Numbered from the stretch's first letter, positions 26,033 through 35,932 are shown. The stretch: DNA of 64,000 bases from CAVQBP01 sp963710745 (GCA_963710745.1 CAVQBP010000002.1:248001-312000); one strand, 5' to 3'. Numbers and translations are program-made. Notes: a model not told the origin generated them from the sequence alone.

Positions 26033-26911
26033 ATGAAAATTTTAATTACAGGAGGAAGCGGATTACTCGGACAATATTTGAATATTGAACTATCGGAAGA
26101 GAATGAAATATTAACTATTTATCATGAACATTCAGGTAACTGCAATGAGTTTAATTCATTAAAAGCTGACATAAAAGATTTTAATACAATGAGGGAAGTT
26201 ATTCAGGAATTCCGGCCGGATATAGTAATTCATGCAGCAGCTGTTTCAACCCCCCAGCTCTCCGAGGATTTATCTGCAAAGGAAGTATATAGAACGAATG
26301 TTAACGCCACAAAAATTATTGCTGAAGAATGTGAAAGAAAAAATATAAAATTAATTTATCTTTCAACTGACCTGGTTTATGCAGGCTACCGGGGTTCAAT
26401 GTTAACTGAAAATTCTAAATTGATTCCGGTTTCACTTTATGCGGAAACAAAATTAATGGGAGAAACAAAAATTCAGGAAGTGTTTGATAATTATATCATC
26501 TTGAGAACAGCTTTGCTTTATGGTTTCGGATTAAACCATTCAAAATGCCATTTCCATGAAATGTATAAAAAATTAAAAGAGAATAAGAATGTTAATCTTT
26601 TTACTGATCAATACAGAACTCCTCTTTCATTATTTGATGCCGCAAGAATAATCTCTGCCGTAACAAAACTGCAAACAAAAGGAGAAATTATTAATTTCGG
26701 AGGAGTAGAGAGAGTTTCACGATTTGAATTGGGAGAAATTCTCTGCGAGACTGCAAACCTGGATAAATCTTTACTTGAAAAAATTACTATGGATGATATT
26801 CCCGGCTTATCCAAGGTAGAAGATGTTTCAATGAATACCGATAAGCTTCATTCATTCGGTATTATACAGAAAAATATTGAAGATTCGATAAATGAAATTT
26901 TAAATACTTAA
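26033..26911 (+). CDS. RmlD-like NAD(P)-dependent sugar epimerase/reductase
   Basis: A 292-residue SDR-fold enzyme: TGGSGLLGQYL (6-16) binds the cofactor, STDLVYAG (111-118) and Y136-x3-K140 form the catalytic site, and the overall layout is that of dTDP-4-dehydrorhamnose reductase (RmlD_sub_bind). It probably reduces or remodels a nucleotide sugar; with rfbB nearby a dTDP-deoxysugar is likely. It is the only plus-strand gene for a long stretch and is convergent with ribBA, with a hairpin between the stops. Confidence 0.8.
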   Translation: MKILITGGSGLLGQYLNIELSEENEILTIYHEHSGNCNEFNSLKADIKDFNTMREVIQEFRPDIVIHAAAVSTPQLSEDLSAKEVYRTNVNATKIIAEECERKNIKLIYLSTDLVYAGYRGSMLTENSKLIPVSLYAETKLMGETKIQEVFDNYIILRTALLYGFGLNHSKCHFHEMYKKLKENKNVNLFTDQYRTPLSLFDAARIISAVTKLQTKGEIINFGGVERVSRFELGEILCETANLDKSLLEKITMDDIPGLSKVEDVSMNTDKLHSFGIIQKNIEDSINEILNT

Positions 26912-26942
26912 GTGCCAGCCACTTTAAAAGTGACCGGCACTT
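26910..26942 (-). terminator. Shared hairpin between RmlD-like gene and ribBA
   Basis: 16-bp arms 26910-26925 and 26927-26942 match at 14 positions; in minus-strand RNA the two exceptions are G-U pairs, making a continuous stem. It overlaps the stop of the plus-strand gene and sits 7 nt past the ribBA stop, so it is well placed to terminate ribBA and possibly both. A REP-type origin is possible. Confidence 0.6.
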
Positions 26943-26948
26943 GCTCAA

Positions 26949-28145
26949 TTATTGTAAAATTATATGTCCCAATTTGTCGCGTTTGGTTTTCAGATACCGG
27001 GCGTTAACCTCGTTAGGCTGAATTTCTATTGGAACTCTTTCCACTATTTCCAGCCCGTAACCTTTTAACCCTACAATTTTCTTAGGATTATTAGTTAATA
27101 ATCTTATTTTCTTTACACCTAAATCGAGAAGGATTTGTGCACCGATCCCGTAATCTCTTAAATCAGCTTTAAAGCCCAAAGCCTCATTTGCTTCAACAGT
27201 ATCTTTTCCATCATCCTGAAGCTGGTAAGCCAGAATTTTATTCTTTAAACCGATACCTCTCCCTTCTTGTCTCATATAAACAAGTATCCCAGTCCCTGTC
27301 TCTTCTATCTGGTCAAGGGCCGCATTTAACTGATCATGACAATCACATCTCAAAGAATGAAAGACATCGCCGGTTAAACATTCCGAGTGCATTCTAACGA
27401 GAACGGGAACTTCGGGATCTATTTTACCTTTAACAAGAGCAATCTGCTTTTTATTATCAACAAGACTCATGTAAAGATTTAATCTGAATTTACCGTGAGC
27501 AGTTGGAAAATCTATATCAGTAATTTTCTCGATTAGCTTTTCTTTTTGAAGCCTGAATTTAATTATAGCCTGTACAGTAATAATTTTCAGACCGAACTTC
27601 TCAGCAATTTTCTGAAGATCAGGGACTCTTGCCATTTCACCATTTTCATGCAGAATTTCGCAGAGAACCCCGGCAGGTTTTAAACCGGCTGATTTACACA
27701 GATCAACTGCAGCTTCGGTATGACCAGCCCTTCTTAAAACACCTTCATCAAAAGCACGCAGAGGGAAAATATGCCCCGGTCGAGCAAAATCTTCTGCTTT
27801 TGAGTTTTGATCAATTATTTTTTTTATTGTTAGAGCTCTGTCAACAGCAGATATTCCGGTGCTTGTTCCTTTAATAGCATCAACGGTTACAGTAAACTGC
27901 GTCCCGTGCAATGCTGAATTAGCATCAACCATAAGAGGCAGGCCTAAAGAATCTAATTTATTCCCGGTAACTGCAACACAAACCATTCCTCTACCATGAG
28001 TAATCATAAAATTTACTATATCAGGAGTAACATATTCTGCCGCACAAACGAAATCCCCTTCGTTTTCCCGATCTTCGTCATCAACAATAATTATTACTTT
28101 ACCGTTTTTTATTTCTTCAATAGCTTCTTCAACAGTACAAAACAT
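26949..28145 (-). CDS. ribBA: Bifunctional riboflavin biosynthesis protein RibBA
   Basis: A 398-residue fusion. The N-terminal half (1-200) is 3,4-dihydroxy-2-butanone-4-phosphate synthase, with DDEDRENEGDF (22-32), HGRGMVCV (50-57), TGISAVDR (96-103) and RRAGHTEA (138-145). The C-terminal half (205-398) is GTP cyclohydrolase II, with zinc ligands C256, C267 and C269 and RQEGRGIGL (292-300). Together they make the two precursors of riboflavin. No FMN-riboswitch signature was recognised in the short upstream region (28146-28223), so expression may be constitutive. Confidence 0.97.
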   Translation of the reverse strand: MFCTVEEAIEEIKNGKVIIIVDDEDRENEGDFVCAAEYVTPDIVNFMITHGRGMVCVAVTGNKLDSLGLPLMVDANSALHGTQFTVTVDAIKGTSTGISAVDRALTIKKIIDQNSKAEDFARPGHIFPLRAFDEGVLRRAGHTEAAVDLCKSAGLKPAGVLCEILHENGEMARVPDLQKIAEKFGLKIITVQAIIKFRLQKEKLIEKITDIDFPTAHGKFRLNLYMSLVDNKKQIALVKGKIDPEVPVLVRMHSECLTGDVFHSLRCDCHDQLNAALDQIEETGTGILVYMRQEGRGIGLKNKILAYQLQDDGKDTVEANEALGFKADLRDYGIGAQILLDLGVKKIRLLTNNPKKIVGLKGYGLEIVERVPIEIQPNEVNARYLKTKRDKLGHIILQ

Positions 28146-28223
28146 TGTTTCACCCCAATTTTTTCTAATTATGGATTAAAAAATAAATAAAATCCAAGGT
28201 AATTTCAGCTTAAAAACTATGAC

Positions 28224-28538
28224 TTAATTTTCTTTAGTTGAAACCACCGAGGTAACTGCAGAACGTTCAAATTTCAGTTTAACATTATCTCCGACCTGGA
28301 GAAGAACAGTTTTTTCATCAATACCTGCAATTACGCCATGCAATCCGCCGTTGGTAATAACTTTATCACCTTTTTGAATATTTGATAACATTTTTTCTCT
28401 TTCTTTGGCTCGTTTCTGCTGCGGCCTGATGATCATAAAGTAAAAGATCAGGAAGATAGCACCAAACATTATAATAGTGCTGACAAAACTTCCTCCCCCT
28501 CCGCTGCCTGAGGGAGCCATTGCTATAATTGTATTCAA
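28224..28538 (-). CDS. yajC: Preprotein translocase accessory subunit YajC
   Basis: A 104-residue protein with one membrane helix (about 18-38) followed by MIIRPQQKRAKEREKMLSNI and an IQKGDKVITNGGLHGVI beta domain, the YajC pattern. It associates with SecDF-YidC and the Sec translocon. The start is TTG, backed by GGAGG five nt upstream that overlaps the end of tgt, so the two genes are translationally linked. The tgt-yajC order is common in bacteria (often followed by secDF, not seen here). Confidence 0.93.
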   Translation of the reverse strand: MNTIIAMAPSGSGGGGSFVSTIIMFGAIFLIFYFMIIRPQQKRAKEREKMLSNIQKGDKVITNGGLHGVIAGIDEKTVLLQVGDNVKLKFERSAVTSVVSTKEN

Positions 28539-29690
28539 TTAATCCTCCGTATTGTTTTTTCTTTCATTAGATATTTTTTTAATTATTTCCGATTTCCAAT
28601 TTAAAAAAGAACCGTCAATTATTCTTTTCCTGGCTTCTTTAACAAGATTTAAATAAAAATAAAGATTATGTATGCTTGCCAATTCGAGAGCAAGAATTTC
28701 CTTTGCGATAAATAAATGTCTTAAATATGCACGTGAATAATTTCTGCAGGTATAACATCCGCAATTTTTATCTATTGTATTAAAATCATCTTTATATTTG
28801 GAATTCCTCATTGAAAGTATCCCTTCAGAAGTAAAGAGGTAGGAATTCCTTGCGTTTCGTGTCGGCATCACGCAGTCAAACATATCTATTCCTCTTTCAA
28901 TTGCCTCGAGAATATTCTCCGGTCTCCCTACTCCCATAAGGTACCTGATTTTATTATCTGGCATAAAATCAGTAGTAAAATCAACCATCTCATACATGGT
29001 TCCGGTAGGTTCTCCTACTGCCAAACCACCGATTGCATAACTGTCAAAATCCAGATTTGTAATATCAGCTGCAGATTTTTCTCTCAAATCTTTGTAAACA
29101 CTTCCCTGTATAATACCGAATAGAAACTGTGCATACCCGTATAGTGGTTTTGAATTGTCGAAAGCTTCTTTATTTAATACTGCCCACTCTGAAGTTAGTT
29201 TTGCGGAATTTTTTGCATATTCATAGTCACATGGGAAAGGTGTACATTCATCGAGCGCCATCATGATATCGGAACCAATACTCCTCTGGATCTCAATTAC
29301 TTTCTGAGGAGTAAAAAAATGCTTGGAGCCGTCAAGATGAGAACGAAACTCTACACCATCTGATTTAAGCTGCCGGAGCTCAGACAAGCTAAACACCTGG
29401 TAACCGCCGCTGTCAGTTAAAACCGGCTTTTCCCAATTCATAAATTTATGCAAACCACCGGCTTTTTCAAGAATTTCTGTCCCAGGCCTTAAATAAAGAT
29501 GATAAGTATTTGAAAGAACGATTTCTGCCTTAATGTCGTATTCTAATGAATCTTTTTTTACGGCTTTCACCGTACCCTGTGTACCGACAGGCATAAAAAT
29601 AGGTGTCTCTACTTTTCCATGATCTGTATTAAAATATCCGGTCCTGGCTTTGCAATTTAAATCTTTACTTTCAACAACAAAATTTAGCAA
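28539..29690 (-). CDS. tgt: Queuine tRNA-ribosyltransferase
   Basis: A 383-residue TIM-barrel enzyme that exchanges G34 of GUN-anticodon tRNAs (Tyr, His, Asp, Asn) for preQ1. The base-binding DSGGYQVFSL (D93), GGLAVGE (221-227), the nucleophile D272 in FDCVMPTRNAR and the zinc site C310-x-C312-x2-C315 with the following His are intact. One of its targets, tRNA-Asn(GTT), is encoded in this same window. yajC follows immediately. Confidence 0.97.
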   Translation of the reverse strand: MLNFVVESKDLNCKARTGYFNTDHGKVETPIFMPVGTQGTVKAVKKDSLEYDIKAEIVLSNTYHLYLRPGTEILEKAGGLHKFMNWEKPVLTDSGGYQVFSLSELRQLKSDGVEFRSHLDGSKHFFTPQKVIEIQRSIGSDIMMALDECTPFPCDYEYAKNSAKLTSEWAVLNKEAFDNSKPLYGYAQFLFGIIQGSVYKDLREKSAADITNLDFDSYAIGGLAVGEPTGTMYEMVDFTTDFMPDNKIRYLMGVGRPENILEAIERGIDMFDCVMPTRNARNSYLFTSEGILSMRNSKYKDDFNTIDKNCGCYTCRNYSRAYLRHLFIAKEILALELASIHNLYFYLNLVKEARKRIIDGSFLNWKSEIIKKISNERKNNTED

Positions 29691-29770
29691 ATTTTCCTAT
29701 ATATTTTTCACAAATCAATTAATTTTAGTGACACAAATTTAAGGTAAATTTTATTCAAGTACTATAGTTT

Positions 29771-29923
29771 TATTGTTATATTGATTTATTGCTGAAAGAG
29801 ATAAGCAAAAATATTTAAGAAAGTATGATAAAAATCTTTTTAATTAGAAAATAAATATTTTTCTTAAACGCTGCCATTCCCGGAAGAACCTGCAATTTAA
29901 CAATATAACAATTCAGCAATTAA
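29771..29923. repeat. Long-range inverted repeat in the tgt-CNNM spacer
   Basis: TTGTTATATTG at 29773-29783 is matched by CAATATAACAA at 29901-29911, and both arms extend as tracts of the words ATTGTTA, ATTGCTG and AATTG (29771-29795; 29893-29923). The 239-nt spacer 29691-29929 holds no other recognised feature. Confidence 0.5.
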
Positions 29924-29929
29924 AGGAAG

Positions 29930-31171
29930 CTACTTCAGAGAAAAAACAGGTTCAATATTAACGGTAAGCCGGACCATATCTATTCGGGTTTGTGCTGCCC
30001 TTGCAATAAGAATATTAAAATTATTTATTGAAATATTTTCTCCCTGGGCGGGAATTCTGCCTAAATTATAAGAAATATATCCCCCGATTGTTTCATAATC
30101 TCCTTCCGGGATTGCAATATTGTACATTTCATTAATAAAATCTATTTCAACTTTACCGCTTATAATATATTCATTAGGCCCAATTCTTTTGCAAATATCT
30201 TCTTCTATATCATATTCATCCTCAATTTCGCCAAATAATTCTTCAATAATGTCTTCCATAGTAACTATTCCGGCAGTACCTCCGAATTCATCTATAACAA
30301 CAGCAATAGAAACACGTTTAGTTAAAAATTCATTCAGCATTTCAAAGCTTTTCTTTGTTTCCGGGACAAAGATAACTTCCCTTAAAATGCTCCCGATATT
30401 TGAAGGATTTTTAAAAATATCGTTGGCATAGATAACTCCTTTAATATTATCCAGATTATCTTCATATACAGGAAGCTTAGAATAACCTGATTCAATAAAT
30501 GTATTAAGGACTTTATTTATATCCTGGTCAATTTCTATCCCTGTAATATCTGTTCTGGGTCTCATTGCTTCATATACGCGCTGTTCGCTTAAATCAAACA
30601 CTTTGCTTATAATATCACTTTCAGTTTTGTTTACTTTTCCGGCAGCATGGCTTTCCTTAACCAGCGATTCGATATCTTCTTTACTAAACAGATATCTTAA
30701 ATTTTCTTCGCTTACGTTAGAAGACTGGGTTAAAAAAGATGAAAAAGAAGAAGTTACTTTTATGAAAGGATACAGGATAAAGTATAGGATTCTTAAAGGG
30801 AAAGCAGAAATTAAGATTACCCTGTCTGCCAGTTCTCTTGATAAATATTTAGGTAGTAATTCACCAAAGATCAGGAGAAAAAAAGTCGATATTAATAAAA
30901 TTAAAATTTCATGAAAGCCAAATGCAGCAGCTAATATTATTGTACTTATCGATGCAAAAGCAATATTAACAATATTATTCCCGATTAAAATAACAGAAAA
31001 AAATTCCTGCGGCTTGTTTTCAAAGAAATAAGCATTTTTTGCTGCAAGTTCATTCTTCCTGGCGCGTATTTCGATTTTAATTTTACTTGCCACTACATAA
31101 GCCATCTCGGAGCCTGCAAAGAATCCGCTTATAATTATTAACAATATCAGAAATAAAAATTCAGAAAACAT
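29930..31171 (-). CDS. CNNM/CorC-type membrane protein (hemolysin family)
   Basis: A 413-residue protein with a DUF21 transmembrane domain (about 1-180, with GFFAGSEMAY near 16-25), two CBS domains (about 195-320, MRPRTDITGIEIDQD and SIAVVIDEFGGTAGIVTMED) and a CorC_HlyC domain (about 335-410). Homologues transport or regulate Mg/Co/Zn ions; the 'hemolysin' label is historical. The inner membrane is its expected location. It is preceded on this strand by the UbiA-like gene after 78 nt. Confidence 0.9.
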   Translation of the reverse strand: MFSEFLFLILLIIISGFFAGSEMAYVVASKIKIEIRARKNELAAKNAYFFENKPQEFFSVILIGNNIVNIAFASISTIILAAAFGFHEILILLISTFFLLIFGELLPKYLSRELADRVILISAFPLRILYFILYPFIKVTSSFSSFLTQSSNVSEENLRYLFSKEDIESLVKESHAAGKVNKTESDIISKVFDLSEQRVYEAMRPRTDITGIEIDQDINKVLNTFIESGYSKLPVYEDNLDNIKGVIYANDIFKNPSNIGSILREVIFVPETKKSFEMLNEFLTKRVSIAVVIDEFGGTAGIVTMEDIIEELFGEIEDEYDIEEDICKRIGPNEYIISGKVEIDFINEMYNIAIPEGDYETIGGYISYNLGRIPAQGENISINNFNILIARAAQTRIDMVRLTVNIEPVFSLK

Positions 31172-31249
31172 GGCTGCTAAATACTAAATGTAAGAAATGA
31201 TGGAATTTTGGATTCCTTCCATACCGTGGAATTCGAATTTTCGGTCATC

Positions 31250-32119
31250 CTAATTAACAATTTTATATATAATTAATATGCTGAATAAAATATACAACAA
31301 AATATTAAATATCATAGGGAGATCACTAATAAGAATTTTAGAAGTATTTTCGCCCTGGGCATTCATATAAACCAGGTACATATATCTGAAAATTCCAAAC
31401 ACTACAAAAGGAGTAGTAAAAATTAATTTATCCGTACCAAAAACTGATACGGTCCTTATTGCCACAGAATAAAGGGCATAACAAATGATAACTCCTGCGG
31501 CTGCGACTGTTGCCATCTGATCTAAAAACGTTAATGAATATTCGGAAAGTACTTTTCTTGTAGATTTCTTTTCAACCAAGGTAAGCTCGGAATGTCTTTT
31601 CATCACACCCAGGAATAAAGATATAAACATTGTTGTTAATATAAGCCAGCTTGATATTTCAACATTTATAACAGCTGCACCGGATATTATTCTAATCATA
31701 AAACCGGCTGCTATACTGAAGATATCAATTATAACAATATTTTTTAATTTGAAAGAATAAAAAATATTTAAAATAATGTAGGTTAATAAAAAGGCATCAA
31801 AAGATAAATTAAAAAACGGGAGAAAAATTAAAACGATTACAGATACTATAACTGCAGAAATAGAAGCAGATTTTTTTGAGATTTTTCCCGAAGGCAGCGG
31901 CCTGGTTCTTTTTACCGGATGCTCCCTATCGGATTCTATATCAATAATATCATTAATTATGTAAACAACACTGGAAGCAAAACAAAATTCAAAGAATCCA
32001 GCTATAACAATAAAAAGCAGATCATAATTGAAAAGATTTTTTGAAAATACAAGAGGGACAAAAATAAAAATATTTTTTATCCATTGATGGAGACGGAATA
32101 GCTTAAAATATTCCTTCAT
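31250..32119 (-). CDS. UbiA-family phosphoribosyl/prenyltransferase
   Basis: A 289-residue protein with about eight membrane helices and the aspartate-rich motif N56-D-x2-D60-x3-D64 followed by REHPVKRTRPLPSG, the signature of the UbiA subgroup that includes decaprenyl-phosphate phosphoribosyltransferase (Rv3806c). That enzyme moves phosphoribose onto a polyprenyl phosphate, making lipid-linked arabinose/ribose donors. Here it may supply a lipid-linked pentose for surface glycans; inference only. Its ATG overlaps the stop of the mutase gene by one base. Confidence 0.82.
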   Translation of the reverse strand: MKEYFKLFRLHQWIKNIFIFVPLVFSKNLFNYDLLFIVIAGFFEFCFASSVVYIINDIIDIESDREHPVKRTRPLPSGKISKKSASISAVIVSVIVLIFLPFFNLSFDAFLLTYIILNIFYSFKLKNIVIIDIFSIAAGFMIRIISGAAVINVEISSWLILTTMFISLFLGVMKRHSELTLVEKKSTRKVLSEYSLTFLDQMATVAAAGVIICYALYSVAIRTVSVFGTDKLIFTTPFVVFGIFRYMYLVYMNAQGENTSKILISDLPMIFNILLYILFSILIIYKIVN

Positions 32120-33774
32120 TAAAAAACTGCAGCCTCTTCGTATGTTCCGAAAATTACTTTCATTTCGTTCACCATTTCGCCAAGTGTAACATAATTCCTG
32201 GCAGCCTTTATGAGCACGGGCATCAGATTTTTCCCGTTTTCAGATGCATCTTTTATTTCTGCAAGACTCTCTTTTACATAATTTTGATTACGGCTTTGCT
32301 TTAATTCAGCCAGATTCTTTTTCTGCTTAATTTCTACTTCAGGAGATATAAGCAAAATAGGTATATCGATTTTTTCATCCTTTTCAACGAACTCATTTAC
32401 ACCGACGATGAACTTTTCCTTTCTTTCAACTTCCTTCTGATACCTGTAAGCCGAATCAGCAATTTCTTTTTGAAAATATCCTGTTTCAATTGCAGGAATT
32501 ACACCGCCCATTGAATCAATTTGTTCAAAGATCTCGTTTGTCTCTTTTTCCATTCTGGCAGTCAGAGACTCAACGAAATAACTTCCTGCAAGAGGATCTA
32601 TCGTATTTATAACACCCGTCTCATAAGCAATTATCTGCTGAGTTCTTAGGGCGATTTTTACTGCTTTTTCACTTGGTAAAGCCAGCGTTTCATCCATAGA
32701 ATTAGTATGAAGCGATTGAGTTCCTCCCAATACTCCAGCTAAAGCCTGAAATGCAGTACGTATGATATTGTTTTCCGGCTGCTGTGCAGTTAAAGTGCAC
32801 CCTGCCGTCTGCGTGTGAAAACGCAGCCACCATGAACGCGGGTTTTTTGCACCGTATTTTTCCTTCATCCTTTTTGCATATATTTTTCTTGCAGCCCTGT
32901 ATTTTGCTATTTCTTCAAAAAAATCTAAATGAGAATTAAAGAAGAACGAAATTCTCGGGGCAAAACTATCGATATCCATTCCCCTTTCAATGCATGCTTC
33001 TATATATGCAAAACCATCGGCGAGAGTGTAAGCTAATTCCTGAACTGCAGTAGACCCGGCTTCACGAATATGATACCCGCTGACAGAAACCGGGTTCCAG
33101 AGCGGAACCTCTTTCTGGCAGTATTCAATCATATCAACTATTATCCGCATTGACGGATTAGGAGGATAGATGTATTCTTTCTGAGCAATATATTCCTTTA
33201 AAATATCATTCTGAAGAGTTCCTCTTAAATCCTTAAAATCAATCCCCTGCTTTTCTGCTACAGCCAAATAAAACGCAAATATTATAGCAGCAGGAGAATT
33301 TATTGTCATGGAAGTAGATACTTTATTCAAAGGAATTTTATCAAACAGCACTTCCATGTCTTTCAGAGATGATACGGCAACACCGCAAATACCAACCTCG
33401 CCTTCACTTAGTTTAGCATCCGCATCCCAGCCCATAAGGGTAGGAAGATCAAATGCAACAGAGAGACCTGTCTGCCCTTTGTTCAATAAATAATGGAAAC
33501 GTTCATTAGTATCTTCCGGAGAGCCAAAGCCGGCAAACTGTCTCATTGTCCATATTTTTCCCCTGTATCCGTTTTCATGAATTCCTCTTGTGTACGGATA
33601 TTCACCGGGAAAGCCTATATCACTTAAATAATTAATATTTTCAATATCATCGGGACCATATAAAACTTTTACATCTTCTCCGCTAACTGTTGTAAATTTC
33701 ATTCCCGTATTTTTTGAATTATTTACACGTGATAAGAACATTTCTTTTCTTTTAATATATTCTTCCGACATCAT
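32119..33774 (-). CDS. Methylmalonyl-CoA mutase-type large subunit (catalytic domain only)
   Basis: A 551-residue acyl-CoA mutase barrel: YPYTRGIHENGYRGKIWTMRQFAGFG (split: YPYTRGIHENG then MRQFAGFG-x-PEDTN), VSGYHIREAGSTAVQELAY and THTN/QSLHTNSMDEALALP-like residues (QSLHTNSMDETLALPS) mark the substrate and B12-facing surfaces. It stops before a B12-binding domain, so a separate small subunit (cobalamin-binding, about 130-140 residues) must be elsewhere, as in the archaeal-type and isobutyryl-CoA mutase large subunits. It likely interconverts methylmalonyl-CoA and succinyl-CoA. GAGG lies 5 nt before the first ATG. Which acyl-CoA it uses cannot be settled here. Confidence 0.9.
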   Translation of the reverse strand: MMSEEYIKRKEMFLSRVNNSKNTGMKFTTVSGEDVKVLYGPDDIENINYLSDIGFPGEYPYTRGIHENGYRGKIWTMRQFAGFGSPEDTNERFHYLLNKGQTGLSVAFDLPTLMGWDADAKLSEGEVGICGVAVSSLKDMEVLFDKIPLNKVSTSMTINSPAAIIFAFYLAVAEKQGIDFKDLRGTLQNDILKEYIAQKEYIYPPNPSMRIIVDMIEYCQKEVPLWNPVSVSGYHIREAGSTAVQELAYTLADGFAYIEACIERGMDIDSFAPRISFFFNSHLDFFEEIAKYRAARKIYAKRMKEKYGAKNPRSWWLRFHTQTAGCTLTAQQPENNIIRTAFQALAGVLGGTQSLHTNSMDETLALPSEKAVKIALRTQQIIAYETGVINTIDPLAGSYFVESLTARMEKETNEIFEQIDSMGGVIPAIETGYFQKEIADSAYRYQKEVERKEKFIVGVNEFVEKDEKIDIPILLISPEVEIKQKKNLAELKQSRNQNYVKESLAEIKDASENGKNLMPVLIKAARNYVTLGEMVNEMKVIFGTYEEAAVF

Positions 33775-33900
33775 AATTACCTCACATCCTTTAGTTCTTT
33801 TGAAACTATCTATAAAATCTACCTTTTGGGCGGTATAAAATTGTTTCTAATTTACTTATAAAACTATTTATTATCTGCTGAATTTTATTAAAATTTTATT

Positions 33901-35784
33901 TCAGGAAGTTCTGCCGAATCTCCTATCGAATTCATCTAAAGATATCTTAACAACTATTGGTCTGCCGTGCGGACAGACATAAGGCATTGAAGTAGCAAAC
34001 AGCTGATCGATCAGTAAACGCATTTCTTTATCACTTAATTTATCTCCTGCTTTAATTGCTGTTTTACAAGAATAAGATTTTGCAATATTATCTCTCTCTT
34101 CCAGCTTCTTTTCTCTCTGGTTAGAAGAATATTCTTCGATCAATTCAATCAAAATTTTTTCTTCAGAACCGCTCTTAACATCATCGGGAACACCCTCAAT
34201 TACTATAGTATTTTTACTGAAGAACTTTATTTCAAATCCTAATTTAATTAAATACGGATTAATTTCTTTAATGATTTCAAATGTTCCCGGGTCCAGTTCC
34301 ATTGTTTTAGGAAACAGTAATTGCTGGGAAAAAGGAAGATTTGCCTCAAATCTTTTTAAAGCTTTTTCATAAAGAATTCTTTCATGGGCAACATGCTGAT
34401 CAATAATCATCAAGCCTGTCTTTATCTGTGATAATATGTATTTATTATGAAGCTGAATGATGAAAGTAGTTTCATCTTCCGTCTTAACTTCTTCCGAATA
34501 TTTAATATTTTTCCCGGTATTTTCTGTCAGGTCCTTACTTTCAGCATCTTTTCTATCCTGCCGGTTAAACGGGTAAGCGGTTTGGCTTGAGACCGGCTTT
34601 TCTATTTCATCGGGAATTGCACTGAAAATTAAATCAATCTCTTTATCGGAAAAATTTGTTTTTGCATAAGACTTTTTTTCGGTGAAGTCAGGTCTGTCCG
34701 AGAAATCCCCTTTTTCAGTTCTATTGAAGCTGTGAACTTTCAGCTTCTCAGTCTGTTCGGTTGTTTCAGTAAAGGAGATTGAAGGTACAAGATCATGCGT
34801 CCCGAGGCTCTTTTTAATTACAGCAAGAACAAAATTATAAACATCTCTTTCATCCTCGAATCTTACCTCCAGTTTTGAAGGATGCACATTTACATCAATT
34901 CTTTTAGGATCTATATCAAGAAACAAAATAAAAAACGGATAATCACCTTTTTCAAGGATATTTTCATAAGCAGTAAATACGGCATGGTTTATCTGCCTGC
35001 TTAAAACAAAACGGGAATTTAAAAACAGGTACTGCTCACCTTTACTCTTTTTTAAGAGAGCCGGCTTGCCGATATATCCGTACAAAGATATAAAATCGGT
35101 TCTTTCTTCAACCGGGATTAAGGCGTCGAGCATATTATCCGCAAAAACCTGTTCTACTCTTTTTTCAAGATTCCCCGCAGTATAATTAAATATCAAATCA
35201 TCATTATTATAAAGCTTGAAATTAAGATCAGGGTGGCTTAACGTGATCTTATTAAACGTATCAATTATATGCTTTAATTCTGTTGCATCGGTTTTTAGGA
35301 AATTTCTCCTGGCCGGAATATTATAAAAAAGATTTTTTACTGAAATAGAAGTTCCTTTTGGAAAAGATCCTTTTTCCTTAATAATACTTCCGGTTTCTTC
35401 ATTCCTTATATAAGTTCCCAGCTCTTCATCCTTAGTCTCTGTTTTTATCTCGACCTGGCTAACTGACCATATAGAACTTAATGCTTCTCCTCTGAATCCG
35501 AGAGTTGAAATAGCCTCAAGATCTTCATAGCTGAAGATTTTACTGGTTGCATGCTTTTGAATACAAATGACAGCATCATCTTCATTCATTCCTATCCCGT
35601 TATCGACTACCTGGATAAGTGATTTACCTGCCCTTTTTACGATCAATTCTACAGTATCGGCACCTGCATCGATAGAATTTTCCATGAGCTCTTTTACAAC
35701 CGATTCGGGGCGTTGTACAACTTCTCCTGCAGCAATTTTACTTGAGATGTTTTCGGGAAGTATTTTTATACGATTATCGGTCAT
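33901..35784 (-). CDS. mutL: DNA mismatch repair protein MutL
   Basis: A 627-residue protein from the ATG at 35784 (MTDNRIKILPENISSKIAAGEVV), preferred over an upstream in-frame start at 35829 because the family begins just here. N-terminal GHKL ATPase: E32 to N36 in KELMEN, DNGIGM (61-66), GFRGEALSSI (96-105). A linker rich in charged residues (about 340-440) leads to the dimerisation/endonuclease domain with DQHVAHERILYE (462-473), the DQHA-x2-E-x4-E endonuclease motif with Val for Ala, and CPHGRP near the end. So it should nick DNA itself, as in species without MutH. Confidence 0.96.
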   Translation of the reverse strand: MTDNRIKILPENISSKIAAGEVVQRPESVVKELMENSIDAGADTVELIVKRAGKSLIQVVDNGIGMNEDDAVICIQKHATSKIFSYEDLEAISTLGFRGEALSSIWSVSQVEIKTETKDEELGTYIRNEETGSIIKEKGSFPKGTSISVKNLFYNIPARRNFLKTDATELKHIIDTFNKITLSHPDLNFKLYNNDDLIFNYTAGNLEKRVEQVFADNMLDALIPVEERTDFISLYGYIGKPALLKKSKGEQYLFLNSRFVLSRQINHAVFTAYENILEKGDYPFFILFLDIDPKRIDVNVHPSKLEVRFEDERDVYNFVLAVIKKSLGTHDLVPSISFTETTEQTEKLKVHSFNRTEKGDFSDRPDFTEKKSYAKTNFSDKEIDLIFSAIPDEIEKPVSSQTAYPFNRQDRKDAESKDLTENTGKNIKYSEEVKTEDETTFIIQLHNKYILSQIKTGLMIIDQHVAHERILYEKALKRFEANLPFSQQLLFPKTMELDPGTFEIIKEINPYLIKLGFEIKFFSKNTIVIEGVPDDVKSGSEEKILIELIEEYSSNQREKKLEERDNIAKSYSCKTAIKAGDKLSDKEMRLLIDQLFATSMPYVCPHGRPIVVKISLDEFDRRFGRTS

Positions 35785-35932
35785 TAGCACTGCTCTTCTC
35801 TCTGTCCTTGGGTATAGGATATACAGCAATATGTATTCTTGTAAGGCTGATCATTAATTCTTTTTAGATTTATTTTGTTTAATTGTAATATCTACATATT
35901 TAATATAACCATTCAAAATTATTTTTGCAGAA

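Noticed and set aside
26949..28223. FMN riboswitch upstream of ribBA
   Set aside because: The upstream spacer is under 80 nt and lacks the AGGGTGAA/CCGAC landmarks of the FMN aptamer.
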